DNA from: Pseudomonas putida
GTDB lineage: Bacteria > Pseudomonadota > Gammaproteobacteria > Pseudomonadales > Pseudomonadaceae
Length of the DNA: 64,000 nt
NCBI RefSeq assembly: GCF_002025705.1
Contig: NZ_CP018846.1
Coordinates: 5,819,501-5,883,500 of the forward strand
Direction: 5' to 3'
The notes under the pieces were generated by a model. That model saw only the letters and a list, made by a program, of their open reading frames with translations. It had not been told where the DNA came from and made no database searches. The position numbers and the translations under genes are program-made. Below are positions 42,865 through 50,093 of the stretch, piece by piece (positions within the stretch are counted from its first letter, which is position 1; each line of letters opens with the position of its first letter).

Positions 42865-42957
42865 GATCCAGCCTTGCTGGCGATGCCTGACAGAGTCGGG
42901 CTCGGGGCGCTACGCGCCCCATCGCTGGCAAGGCCAGCTTCCACAAGAAGACAGTTG

Positions 42958-43026
42958 CTCCCACAGATACAGTGCCGCATCGGAGGCGGTGCAGTACCTG
43001 TGAGAGCGGGCTTGCCCGCGTGAAGG
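42958..43026. repeat. REP right half (CTCCCACAG) and inverted partner REP, GCAAGC subtype
   Basis: CTCCCACAG resumes at the IS edge (core CT 42958-42959). After a 30-bp spacer, an inverted REP (42997-43026) with core AGCGGGCTTGCC follows. The partner is of GCAAGC subtype, while the REP half on the other side of this IS copy is GTAAAC subtype. Intact pairs in this window are always matched. Confidence 0.85.
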
Positions 43027-43080
43027 CTACTGCAGGCCAACGAGCTTGGCCACATCGATCCCCTTTTGGCCGTTTGCGTC

Positions 43081-43137
43081 GTTCTCCGCCACCTGGCGGC
43101 CCGTGAAAATGGGCCCACGCCAGTACCACCGGAGAAC
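43081..43137 (+). promoter_or_regulatory. Three-tier leader hairpin holding the aphA ribosome binding site
   Basis: The stems are GTTCTCCG (43081-43088) with CGGAGAAC (43130-43137); CTGGCG (43093-43098) with CGCCAG (43118-43123); and GCCC (43099-43102) with GGGC (43111-43114). The 3' arm contains the GGAG that serves the aphA ATG at 43143. There is no T-run. Folding would hide the ribosome binding site, so this may be a cis-acting RNA control element. The ligand or signal is unknown. Confidence 0.6.
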
Positions 43138-43142
43138 AACAA

Positions 43143-44186
43143 ATGCTGACGATCTATTCCGATGATCACCGCCTGCACCATGGCCGCTGCGAGCTGATCG
43201 ATGGCAAGCTGATGCCTTGCTTTGAAATGCCCTCACGCGCCGACCACGTCCTCGAGCAAGTGAAAAAGCGCAACCTCGGCGATGTCCAGGGCCCGACCGA
43301 CTTCGGCCGCGCACCGCTGCAACGCATCCACAGCGCCGACTACCTCGACTTCTTCCAGGGTGCCTGGGCTCGCTGGGCCGCGCTTGGCCACGACGGCGAC
43401 CTGCTGCCCTTCACCTGGCCGGCGCGCACCCTGCGCCAGGTCAAGCCAACCGGCCTGCATGGCGAACTGGGCTACTACAGCTTCGACGCCGGCGCGCCGA
43501 TCACTGCGGGTACCTGGCAGGCTGCCTACAGCGCCGCGCAGGTAGCCCTGACCGCCCAGGCTGCCATCCAGCAAGGCGCTCACTCGGCCTTCGCCCTGTG
43601 CCGGCCACCAGGGCACCACGCCGCCGCTGAAGTCATGGGCGGCTATTGCTACCTGAACAATGCCGCGATTGCAGCCCAGGCCTTCCTCGATCAGGGCCGC
43701 GCCAAGGTGGCCATCCTCGATGTCGACTACCACCACGGCAACGGCACTCAGGACATCTTCTACCAGCGTGGCGATGTGTTCTTCGCGTCGATCCACGGCG
43801 ATCCACAAGATGAATTCCCGTTCTTCCTCGGCTATGCCGACGAAACCGGTGAAGGCGCAGGCGCTGGCTGCAACATCAACTACCCACTGCCTGCCGGCAG
43901 TGACTGGGCAGCCTGGAGCGCTGCGCTGGAAGACGCCTGCCAGCGTATTGCCGCCTATGACGCCGACGTGCTGGTGATCTCCCTGGGCGTGGACACCTTC
44001 AAGGACGACCCGATCTCCCAGTTCAAGCTGGACAGCCCGGACTACCTGGAAATGGGCCAGCGCATCGCCCAGCTCGGCAAGCCCACCCTGTTCGTGATGG
44101 AAGGCGGCTACGCTGTGGAAGAAATCGGTATCAACGCGGTCAATGTGCTGGAAGGCTTCCAGCGCGCCCAGCCAGGAGCCCGGTAA
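43143..44186 (+). CDS. aphA: Acetylpolyamine amidohydrolase (class II HDAC-like)
   Basis: This 347-residue zinc hydrolase of the arginase/deacetylase fold removes acetyl groups from acetylputrescine, acetylcadaverine and similar polyamines. It has CRPPGHHAAAEVMGGYCYLNNAAIAA (catalytic His pair), the zinc ligands in ILDVDYHHGNGTQDIFY, and the final Asp in SLGVDTFKDDP. It overlaps by one base (TAATG) with a polyamine-type binding protein, indicating joint uptake and catabolism. It lies inside the IS-bracketed segment, and its leader contains an RBS-sequestering hairpin. Confidence 0.93.
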   Translation: MLTIYSDDHRLHHGRCELIDGKLMPCFEMPSRADHVLEQVKKRNLGDVQGPTDFGRAPLQRIHSADYLDFFQGAWARWAALGHDGDLLPFTWPARTLRQVKPTGLHGELGYYSFDAGAPITAGTWQAAYSAAQVALTAQAAIQQGAHSAFALCRPPGHHAAAEVMGGYCYLNNAAIAAQAFLDQGRAKVAILDVDYHHGNGTQDIFYQRGDVFFASIHGDPQDEFPFFLGYADETGEGAGAGCNINYPLPAGSDWAAWSAALEDACQRIAAYDADVLVISLGVDTFKDDPISQFKLDSPDYLEMGQRIAQLGKPTLFVMEGGYAVEEIGINAVNVLEGFQRAQPGAR

Positions 44187-45289
44187 TGGTCCGACTCAAG
44201 CGTCTGCTCGCCCCGTTCATCGCTGCCACCCTGTTCACCGGTGCCCTGCACGCTCAAGCCGAGCAGCGCACCCTGCGAGTGTATAACTGGTTCGATTACA
44301 TCACGCCGCAGACCTTGAGCGACTTCCAGAAGGACAGTGGCGTCAAGCTGATCTACGACATCTTCGACACCAACGAAGCACTCGAAGCCAAGCTGCTCAC
44401 CGGCAACTCCGGCTACGACGTGGTAGTGCCGTCCAACGTGTTCCTCGCCAAGCAGATCGAAGCCGGTGTGTTCCAGCCACTGGACCGCAGCAAGCTACCA
44501 AACTGGCAACACCTGGACCCGGCGCTGATGAAGCTGATCGAAGCCAACGACCCGGGCAACAAGTTCGCCGTGCCGTACATGTACGGCACCATCCTGATCG
44601 GTTTCAACCCAGACAAGGTCAAGGCCGTGCTCGGCGACCAGGCCCCGGTCGACAGCTGGGACCTGATCTTCAAGGAAGAGAACATCGCCAAGCTCAAGCA
44701 GTGCGGCGTCGCGCTGCTCGACTCGCCGTCGGAGATCCTGCCACTGGCCCTGCAGTACCTGGGCTTGCCACCCAACAGCGACAACCCGGAGGACTACAAG
44801 AAGGCCGAGGCGCTGTTGCTGAAAATCCGCCCGTACATCACCTACTTCCACTCTTCCAAATACATGGCTGATATCGCCAATGGCGACATCTGCGTGGCCG
44901 TGGGCTACAGCGGCAGCTTCTCGCAGGCCGCCAACCGGGCGAAGGATGCGAAGAACGGCGTGGTGGTGGACATGCGCCTGCCCAAAGAAGGTGCACCGAT
45001 CTGGTTCGACATGCTGGCGATCCCGAAGAACGCAGCGAACCCGGGGGATGCCCATGCGTTCATCAACTACCTGCTGCAGCCTCAGGTGATTGCACCGATC
45101 AGCGACTTCGTGGGCTATCCAAACCCGAACAAGGACGCCACCGACAAAGTCAGCCCGGCGATTCGCAACAACCCGAACCTGTACCCGACGGCGGATGCGA
45201 TGGCCAAGCTGTATACCCTCAAACCCTTGACGCGTGAAGCCGAACGGGCGCGGACTCGGGCCTGGACCCGGATCAAGTCCGGTACCTGA
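44186..45289 (+). CDS. Polyamine ABC transporter substrate-binding protein (PotF/SpuD-like)
   Basis: This 367-residue periplasmic protein has a signal peptide ending ALHAQA and a mature part with LRVYNWFDYITPQTLSDFQKDSG, typical of the PotD/PotF family. The ligand-pocket regions YDVVVPSNVFLAKQIEAGVF and VGYSGSFSQAANRAKDAKNG follow. No ABC permease or ATPase is nearby, so it probably feeds a transporter encoded elsewhere. The start overlaps the aphA stop by one base, so the two are coupled. Confidence 0.92.
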   Translation: MVRLKRLLAPFIAATLFTGALHAQAEQRTLRVYNWFDYITPQTLSDFQKDSGVKLIYDIFDTNEALEAKLLTGNSGYDVVVPSNVFLAKQIEAGVFQPLDRSKLPNWQHLDPALMKLIEANDPGNKFAVPYMYGTILIGFNPDKVKAVLGDQAPVDSWDLIFKEENIAKLKQCGVALLDSPSEILPLALQYLGLPPNSDNPEDYKKAEALLLKIRPYITYFHSSKYMADIANGDICVAVGYSGSFSQAANRAKDAKNGVVVDMRLPKEGAPIWFDMLAIPKNAANPGDAHAFINYLLQPQVIAPISDFVGYPNPNKDATDKVSPAIRNNPNLYPTADAMAKLYTLKPLTREAERARTRAWTRIKSGT

Positions 45290-45292
45290 GTC

Positions 45293-45366
45293 GCCTTCTC
45301 GCGGGTAAACCCGCTCCTACAGGGTCCGCGCCGTACCTGTGAGAGCGGGTTTACCCGCGAAGAGGC
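45293..45366. repeat. REP pair, GTAAAC subtype, overlapping the MocR gene end
   Basis: The left arm at 45293-45323 (core GGGTAAACCCGCT) and right arm at 45336-45366 (core AGCGGGTTTACCC) have a 12-bp spacer. Both are the same subtype. The right arm supplies the stop codon and last few codons of the convergent MocR gene. Confidence 0.9.
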
Positions 45367-46889
45367 CTCCAAGCCATACGCAATTTCAGCAGAGCCTCGG
45401 CGATTTGCCCTTCCGCCACCGCCGCAAACCCCAACACCAGCCCTGCCCGCTTATCCACAGGCACCTCGCTATCCTCCAGCCAGTAACTGCTCAGCGGATT
45501 CACCTCAACGCCCACCGCTTCCGCCCTGGCCACCAGCTCCTGCTCCCGCGCAAAGTTATCCACATCCACCTTCACATGCAGCCCAGCGGCCACCTCCGGC
45601 ATCGCGCCAAGCCCTGGAACATCCACAGGCCATCCCGCCTTGAGCACATTGCGACGGCTCAACGCTGCCTTGCGCATGCGCCGGATATGCCGCTGGAAAT
45701 GCCCTTGAGCCATGAATTCAGCCATTACGCACTGAGTGCCCACCTCCGAATGCCGCACCGCCAGCGCGCGGCCCTGGCTAAAGGCCCGCACCAGGCCTGG
45801 CGGCAACACCAGGTAACCGAGGCGCAATGCCGGGAAGGCAATCTTGCCGAAGGTACCCACGTACAACACCCGCCCCTGGCGGTCGAGCGCTGCCAACGGG
45901 GCCAAGGGGGCACCGCTGTAGCGGTACTCGCCATCGTAGTCATCCTCGATGATCCAGCCATCGTTGCGCTCGGCCCAGGCCAGCAACGCCAAGCGCCGCG
46001 GCAAGCTCATGGTCACGCCGGTCGGGTACTGGTGCGCCGGGGTGACATAGGCCAGCCGACAGTCCGGCAACTGCTCCAGTCGCTGGCAATCCATGCCCTC
46101 CTCGTCCACAGGCACACCGGTCACCCTGCCACCGGCTACAGCGAAGGTATGCCCGGCGGCTCGGTAGCCCGGATTTTCCACAGCCACGCCATCGCCCGGC
46201 TGCAATAGCAACTGTGCACAAAGGCTGATGGCCTGCTGCGCGCCACTGGTGATCACAATTTGTTCAGCCGTGCAGGAAAGGCCGCGTGATCGGCGCAAGT
46301 AGGCGGCAATCAGCTCCCGTAGCACTGGCTCACCCGCCGGGTCGCCATAACCCAGCTGCGACGGGGAAGGATTGCGCCAGAAACCCGCCTGCAGCTTGGC
46401 CCAGACGTCGAACGGGAATAGATCGAACGCCGGAATGCCGACACGGAATGCCCTCGGCGCACCGCTTTTCGGTGGCGGCAGATGGTTACTTTTCAGACGC
46501 TGCAACGGCTCGCTGGAACGCCCGTTGCTGGATAAATCCTCAGTATTTTCGACAGAAAATGTGGATAAGTCTGTTGATAACCCCCGGGATAACCCTGTGG
46601 ACAGTTGTGTGGATAGTTTTTCCAGTCGGCTCACATAGGTGCCGTCACCAACCCGGCTTTCGATGAAGCCCTCGGCATACAACTGGTCATAGGCACGCAC
46701 CACGCTGTTGCGCGACAGCGCCAGCACATTCGCCAGGTCACGCGTGGCCGGCAACCGGGTGCCGCTGCTCAGGCGGCCATCCAATACCCGCGCACGCAAG
46801 GCCTGGTACAGCTGTTGACTAAGCCCGCGACGCCGGTCGAGCACGATACCGGCAGGGTCGAAAGGCAATACGAGGGGGCGCTCGCTCAT
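45351..46889 (-). CDS. MocR/PdxR-type regulator (GntR HTH fused to aminotransferase-like domain)
   Basis: This 512-residue protein has a GntR winged helix (residues about 15-85; LPATRDLANVLALSRNSVVRAYDQLYAEGFI). An unusual Leu-Ser-Thr repeat linker (STQLSTGLSRGLSTDLST, about 93-112) follows, then a fold-type I aminotransferase domain with the PLP lysine in VGTFGKIAFPALRLGY. It is divergent from a PaiB-like gene with repeated GAGCCA sites between them, typical of MocR targets. The C-terminal PLRG and stop TAA come from a REP. It probably senses PLP or an amine. Confidence 0.92.
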   Translation of the reverse strand: MSERPLVLPFDPAGIVLDRRRGLSQQLYQALRARVLDGRLSSGTRLPATRDLANVLALSRNSVVRAYDQLYAEGFIESRVGDGTYVSRLEKLSTQLSTGLSRGLSTDLSTFSVENTEDLSSNGRSSEPLQRLKSNHLPPPKSGAPRAFRVGIPAFDLFPFDVWAKLQAGFWRNPSPSQLGYGDPAGEPVLRELIAAYLRRSRGLSCTAEQIVITSGAQQAISLCAQLLLQPGDGVAVENPGYRAAGHTFAVAGGRVTGVPVDEEGMDCQRLEQLPDCRLAYVTPAHQYPTGVTMSLPRRLALLAWAERNDGWIIEDDYDGEYRYSGAPLAPLAALDRQGRVLYVGTFGKIAFPALRLGYLVLPPGLVRAFSQGRALAVRHSEVGTQCVMAEFMAQGHFQRHIRRMRKAALSRRNVLKAGWPVDVPGLGAMPEVAAGLHVKVDVDNFAREQELVARAEAVGVEVNPLSSYWLEDSEVPVDKRAGLVLGFAAVAEGQIAEALLKLRMAWRPLRG

Positions 46890-46918
46890 GGCATTGGACC
46901 TATCAAAACAGTCAGTAA

Positions 46919-46960
46919 TGGCTCTTACACAGAGCCAATAGCCTGCCTAGGATGGAGCCA
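46919..46960. promoter_or_regulatory. Repeated GAGCCA sites in the MocR / PaiB-like divergent promoter
   Basis: TGGCTC (46919-46924) and GAGCCA (46932-46937) form an inverted repeat, and GAGCCA recurs at 46955-46960, 23 bp (about two helical turns) further on. One inverted plus one direct copy is the pattern seen for MocR-family operators. The adjacent MocR is the likely binder. Confidence 0.6.
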
Positions 46961-46979
46961 TTCGACAAGGACCCAGCGC

Positions 46980-47609
46980 ATGTACAACAGCAAACCCCAT
47001 CAGGAACATGACCTTGAGCGCTTGCATCAGCACATGCGCGACACCCGTCTGGCTGTGCTGATCAGCCACGGGCAACAGGGCTTGCTGGCCACCCACCTGC
47101 CGGTATTGCTCGACACCAGCGAGGGCGAGTTCGGTACCGTCTACGCTCACCTGGCACGGGCTAACCGCCAATGGCAGGAGCTGGAGCAAGGCGCCGAAGC
47201 ACTGCTGGTGTTCCCGGGTGCCGACGCCTATGTCAGCCCCAGCTATTACCCGAGCAAAGCCGAAAACCCCAAGGTGGTGCCGACCTGGAACTACCTTGCC
47301 GTGCACGCTTACGGCACAGCCGAAGTGATCCATGATGCTGCGCCGTTGCTGCAGATCGTCAGCCGCCTGACCGACCGCCACGAACAGGGCCGCAGCAAGC
47401 CCTGGAGCGTAGCCGACGCCCCCGCCGACTACCTCGACGGCATGCTCCGCGCCATCGTCGGCATCCGCCTGCCCATCGCTCGCTTGCAAGGCGCGCGCAA
47501 GCTCAGCCAGAACCGCTCGGCGCAGGATATTGCCGGTGTGCGCGATGGCCTGGGCGCCAGCCCGGACTACCTGGACAACCAACTTGCAGCGCACATGCGC
47601 CAACTCTGA
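46980..47609 (+). CDS. PaiB-like FMN-binding negative transcriptional regulator
   Basis: This 209-residue protein begins MYNSKPHQEHDLERLHQHMRDTRLA, followed by the flavin-binding split-barrel segments THLPVLLD and YVSPSYYPSKAENPKVVPTWNYLAVHAYG, which define the PaiB family (FMN_bind_2). A C-terminal helix region follows. PaiB proteins are named as regulators in Bacillus but may be flavin enzymes. It is divergent from the MocR gene and leads a run with two GNAT acetyltransferases, echoing the PaiA (acetyltransferase)/PaiB pairing and polyamine context. Confidence 0.88.
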   Translation: MYNSKPHQEHDLERLHQHMRDTRLAVLISHGQQGLLATHLPVLLDTSEGEFGTVYAHLARANRQWQELEQGAEALLVFPGADAYVSPSYYPSKAENPKVVPTWNYLAVHAYGTAEVIHDAAPLLQIVSRLTDRHEQGRSKPWSVADAPADYLDGMLRAIVGIRLPIARLQGARKLSQNRSAQDIAGVRDGLGASPDYLDNQLAAHMRQL

Positions 47610-47621
47610 AGGAAAAGCCCC

Positions 47622-48068
47622 ATGCCCAGCGTCACCCTGCGCCCTGTCAGCGCCCAAGACCACGCCGCCTGGCTCGCCCTGTGGCAAGCCTACCTGCGCT
47701 TCTACCAGACCGAACTGGCCGACGAGGTAAGCCTCAGCACCTGGCAACGCCTACTTGACCCCAACGAGCCGACCCATTCGACCCTGGCCTGGGTCGATGG
47801 CAAGGCGGTGGGCATGGTCAACTTCATCTACCATCGTTCCAACTGGAGCATCGAGAACTCCTGCTACCTGCAGGACCTCTATGTCGACAGCAACCAGCGC
47901 GGCCTGGGCATTGGCCGCCAGCTGATCGAACACGTGTATGCCACAGCCAAGGCCGCCGGCTGCATCAAGGTGCACTGGCTGACCCACGAAACCAACGCCA
48001 CCGCCATCAGCCTGTACGAGCAGGTTGCCGAGCGCCCGGGCTTCATCCAATTCCGCAAAGGGTTGTAG
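47622..48068 (+). CDS. GNAT family N-acetyltransferase
   Basis: This 148-residue acetyltransferase has the acetyl-CoA motif A in LQDLYVDSNQRGLGIGRQLIEHVYATAK (Q/RxxGxG/A), and the substrate side HWLTHETNATAISLYEQVAE. It is 12 bp after the PaiB-like gene. In Bacillus, PaiA is a GNAT that acetylates polyamines, so a polyamine or related amine substrate is plausible given the neighbouring acetylpolyamine amidohydrolase. The substrate is not provable from sequence. Confidence 0.9.
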   Translation: MPSVTLRPVSAQDHAAWLALWQAYLRFYQTELADEVSLSTWQRLLDPNEPTHSTLAWVDGKAVGMVNFIYHRSNWSIENSCYLQDLYVDSNQRGLGIGRQLIEHVYATAKAAGCIKVHWLTHETNATAISLYEQVAERPGFIQFRKGL

Positions 48069-48075
48069 GCCGCAC

Positions 48076-48747
48076 ATGACTGACGCATTGAACTGGAAAC
48101 CCGCCGCTACGCCCAAAGCCGAGCCCATCGACGGCCGCTTCATCCGCCTGGAAAAACTCGACCTGGCGCGCCACGGCGACGACCTCTGGGAAGTGTTGCA
48201 AGGTCCGGCAGCCGATCCGGTGCTGTGGGACTACCTGCCCTACGGCCCGTTCACCGAGCGCGCTGCCTTCGACCGCTGGCTGCAAGCCAACGCCGCCGGC
48301 CACGATCCGCTGTACTACACGGTCATCGACCGCGCCAGCGGTCAGGCCCAGGGTGTGCTCACGCTGATGTCGATCGTGCCCGACCACGGCCGCATCGAGA
48401 TCGGCCACATCGCCTTCGGCGCCCCCATGCAGCGCACGCCCAAGAGCACCGAGGCTGTCTACTTGCTGGGCAAGCTCGGTTTCGAACTGGGCAACCGTCG
48501 GCTGGAATGGAAGTGCAACAATGCCAACGCCCGCTCCAAACGCGCGGCGGAGCGGTTCGGCTTCACCTTCGAAGGGGTGTTCCGCAAGCACCTGGTGGTG
48601 AAGGACCATAACCGCGATACGGCGTGGTACTCGATTACCGATGATGAGTGGCCGCAGGTCGCGGCGGGATTCGAGCGGTGGTTGAGTGAGGCGAACCAAC
48701 AACCGGGCGGCCAGGTAGAGACCCTCGAGGTTTGCCGCAAAGGCTGA
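48076..48747 (+). CDS. GNAT family N-acetyltransferase, RimJ/RimL-like
   Basis: This 223-residue protein of the RimJ/L-type GNAT subgroup has IDGRFIRLEKLDLARHGDDLWEVL at the N-terminus and IEIGHIAFGAPMQRTPKSTEAVYLLGKLGFELGNRRLEWKCNNANARSKRAAERFGFTFEG in its core, where asparagines of the NARS segment are typical. The start ATG 48076 lies 7 bp after the first GNAT gene, so the two are co-transcribed. It is the last gene before IS copy 2. The substrate is unknown. Confidence 0.9.
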   Translation: MTDALNWKPAATPKAEPIDGRFIRLEKLDLARHGDDLWEVLQGPAADPVLWDYLPYGPFTERAAFDRWLQANAAGHDPLYYTVIDRASGQAQGVLTLMSIVPDHGRIEIGHIAFGAPMQRTPKSTEAVYLLGKLGFELGNRRLEWKCNNANARSKRAAERFGFTFEGVFRKHLVVKDHNRDTAWYSITDDEWPQVAAGFERWLSEANQQPGGQVETLEVCRKG

Positions 48748-48766
48748 ACGCTGTATCAGGGCTGCT

Positions 48767-48820
48767 GGCCTCTTCGCGGGTAAACCCGCTCCCACAGGTA
48801 GAGCGCAGTACCTGTGGGAG
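48767..48820. repeat. REP of GTAAAC subtype and partner truncated by IS copy 2
   Basis: A complete REP arm (48767-48798) and a 12-bp spacer precede CCTGTGGGAG (48811-48820), the first ten bases of the inverted partner. The partner is cut off by the IS at its core dinucleotide (AG on this strand, 48819-48820). Joining this stub to the half REP at 41693-41716 would rebuild a perfect 32-bp inverted pair. Confidence 0.88.
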
Positions 48821-48913
48821 CAACTGTCTTCTTGTGGAAGCTGGCCTTGCCAGCGATGGGGCGCGTAGCGCCCCGAGCCCGACTCTGTCAGGCATCGCCA
48901 GCAAGGCTGGATC

Positions 48914-49849
48914 CTATGAGTGAACTACCTGTTCCTGCCAGGGCGTTCCAGTCTTGAGCATCGCGTTCAGCCGCACTATCAATACCCGCATGCACGCCAC
49001 CACTGCTACCTTCGCGCATTTCCCCTGCGCTCGCAGCGCGTTGTAACGCTCGCTGAAGTCTTTGTTATGCCGGATCACCACCCAACAGGCCATATAGAGC
49101 GCCCGCCTGACTTGTGAGCGCCCACCCCAGATTGAACGCTTGCCCGACTGCTTGCCGCTGTCCTGATTGAATGGCGCAACACCGACCAAGGCGGCAATTT
49201 CCTTCTTATCCACCTGGCCCAGCTCTGGCAGCAAGGCCATCAGCTTTCCGGCAGTAATCAGACCAATTCCTTTGACTTGCGTGAGCTGTTTGACACGATC
49301 ATCAGGCAAAGCTGCTGCCTGCTGTGCGATCTCCTGTTCCAGCGCTCGAATTTCACCCTTCAGATAGGCAATGTGTTGTTCCAACCGCAAACAAACACTG
49401 ATAGCCCGCGCCTGCTTCAGACGCCGCTTGTCATCGTCGCGCTGTTGGACGAAGCGATCCCGCTGCATAAGCAGTTCGCGCAGCAAAGCTCGCTCAGGTG
49501 TCATCACCTGGCAAGGCCGTGGGGGCATCACTTCAGCCAGGTGAGCCAAAACAGCGGCGTCAATGGGATCGGTCTTGGCGCGTTTACCCATCGACTTGGC
49601 AAAGTCCCGGGCACGACTGGGATTGATCCGGCAAACCGGAAAGTCGGCATCCTGCAGCGCTTTGAGGACATTGCACTCGTAACCACCGGTAGCTTCGAGC
49701 AAAACCATTGAAACTGCATACCCGCCAAGCTTTTCGACGAGCAGTTGAAATCCTTTCAAGTCATTGGAAACACTGAAGTTCACACCCTCAGGGCGGATGT
49801 GAACGGCAAGTGTGGCACTGGAAACATCGATGCCGACAGAGGAAGACAT
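48914..49849 (-). CDS. IS110-family transposase (bridge-RNA-guided recombinase), copy 2
   Basis: This 311-residue protein is identical to the copy 1 recombinase, with intact D8-E52-D94-D97 and Ser231. The start at 49849 corresponds to ATG 41929. Because both copies are intact, either could supply recombinase and bridge RNA to the other. Confidence 0.95.
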   Translation of the reverse strand: MSSSVGIDVSSATLAVHIRPEGVNFSVSNDLKGFQLLVEKLGGYAVSMVLLEATGGYECNVLKALQDADFPVCRINPSRARDFAKSMGKRAKTDPIDAAVLAHLAEVMPPRPCQVMTPERALLRELLMQRDRFVQQRDDDKRRLKQARAISVCLRLEQHIAYLKGEIRALEQEIAQQAAALPDDRVKQLTQVKGIGLITAGKLMALLPELGQVDKKEIAALVGVAPFNQDSGKQSGKRSIWGGRSQVRRALYMACWVVIRHNKDFSERYNALRAQGKCAKVAVVACMRVLIVRLNAMLKTGTPWQEQVVHS

Positions 49850-49874
49850 GGCCAAACCCTCTTAAACTCAAGGA

Positions 49875-50032
49875 GTGAGAGCGCTTTGGCTTGGCCCACG
49901 CTTGTGATTCGAGATTACGGCCCTCATCCAACTGTTCGGGCTCTCGCCAAAGTGGAACGGTGAATGGCAGCTTTTGCTCCCACACGTGCTCAAGGCACCT
50001 CGGGCTATCAGCTTGCCATTCACCGCTCTCAC
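49875..50032 (-). ncRNA. Candidate bridge RNA of IS110-family copy 2
   Basis: This is the same sequence and predicted fold as 41746-41903, on the minus strand. The target-loop segment AGCCCG matches the REP half flanking this copy exactly (AAGCCCG-CT), whereas the half flanking copy 1 reads AACCCG-CT and would need one G-T wobble. Confidence 0.83.
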
Positions 50033-50061
50033 TTCAGATTCTATTCCCTCGCCAAGACACA

Positions 50062-50085
50062 AGCGGGCTTGCCCGCGAGGGCTCC
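50062..50085. repeat. REP half, GCAAGC subtype, at the outer edge of IS copy 2
   Basis: AGCGGGCTTGCCCGCGAGGG begins at the IS edge with the AG core. Read on the minus strand it ends in GGGCAAGCCCGCT at the insertion point. Its matching right half and partner are found beside copy 1 (42958-43026). Confidence 0.85.
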
Positions 50086-50093
50086 GGTACAGG

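Larger units (their letters stand above)
41717..42957 (+). mobile_element. IS110-family insertion sequence, copy 1
   Basis: The 1241-bp element was delimited by comparing the two copies: identity runs from TGTGTCTTGG at 41717 to ACAGTTG at 42957, and each side is bounded by a CT that belongs to REP sequence. It has no terminal inverted repeats and makes no target duplication beyond the shared CT, as expected for IS110 elements. It carries 212 nt of non-coding left end (candidate bridge RNA), a 311-codon DEDD recombinase and 93 nt of right end with a strong hairpin at 42904-42920. It resembles the REP-inserting ISPpu9/ISPpu10 class; exact naming needs a database match. Confidence 0.93.
48821..50061 (-). 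mobile_element. IS110-family insertion sequence, copy 2 (inverted)
   Basis: This 1241-bp copy has the same boundaries as copy 1 on the opposite strand (plus-strand position = 91778 minus the copy 1 position). The transposase is identical, and the left-end non-coding region matches base for base by eye. The core is AG at 48819-48820 and at 50062-50063 on the plus strand. It sits in a REP like copy 1. Together the copies form a 1.24-kb inverted repeat 5.9 kb apart, which can support inversion by homologous recombination. Confidence 0.93.

Noticed and set aside
41717..42957. Classification of the element in the IS1111 subgroup.
   Set aside because: IS1111-type elements have subterminal inverted repeats and carry their RNA after the recombinase gene. 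Here the long structured non-coding stretch precedes the gene, and no such repeats were seen.
43081..43137. The aphA leader hairpin as a Rho-independent terminator.
   Set aside because: There is no T-run after either strand's stem, and the structure ends five bases before a start codon.
41717..50061. The two IS copies and the DNA between them as a composite transposon.
   Set aside because: The copies sit in separate REPs and each has its own CT core. The outer flanks are not duplicated, and the subtype evidence points to inversion of resident DNA rather than joint transposition. The enclosed genes look native in composition.
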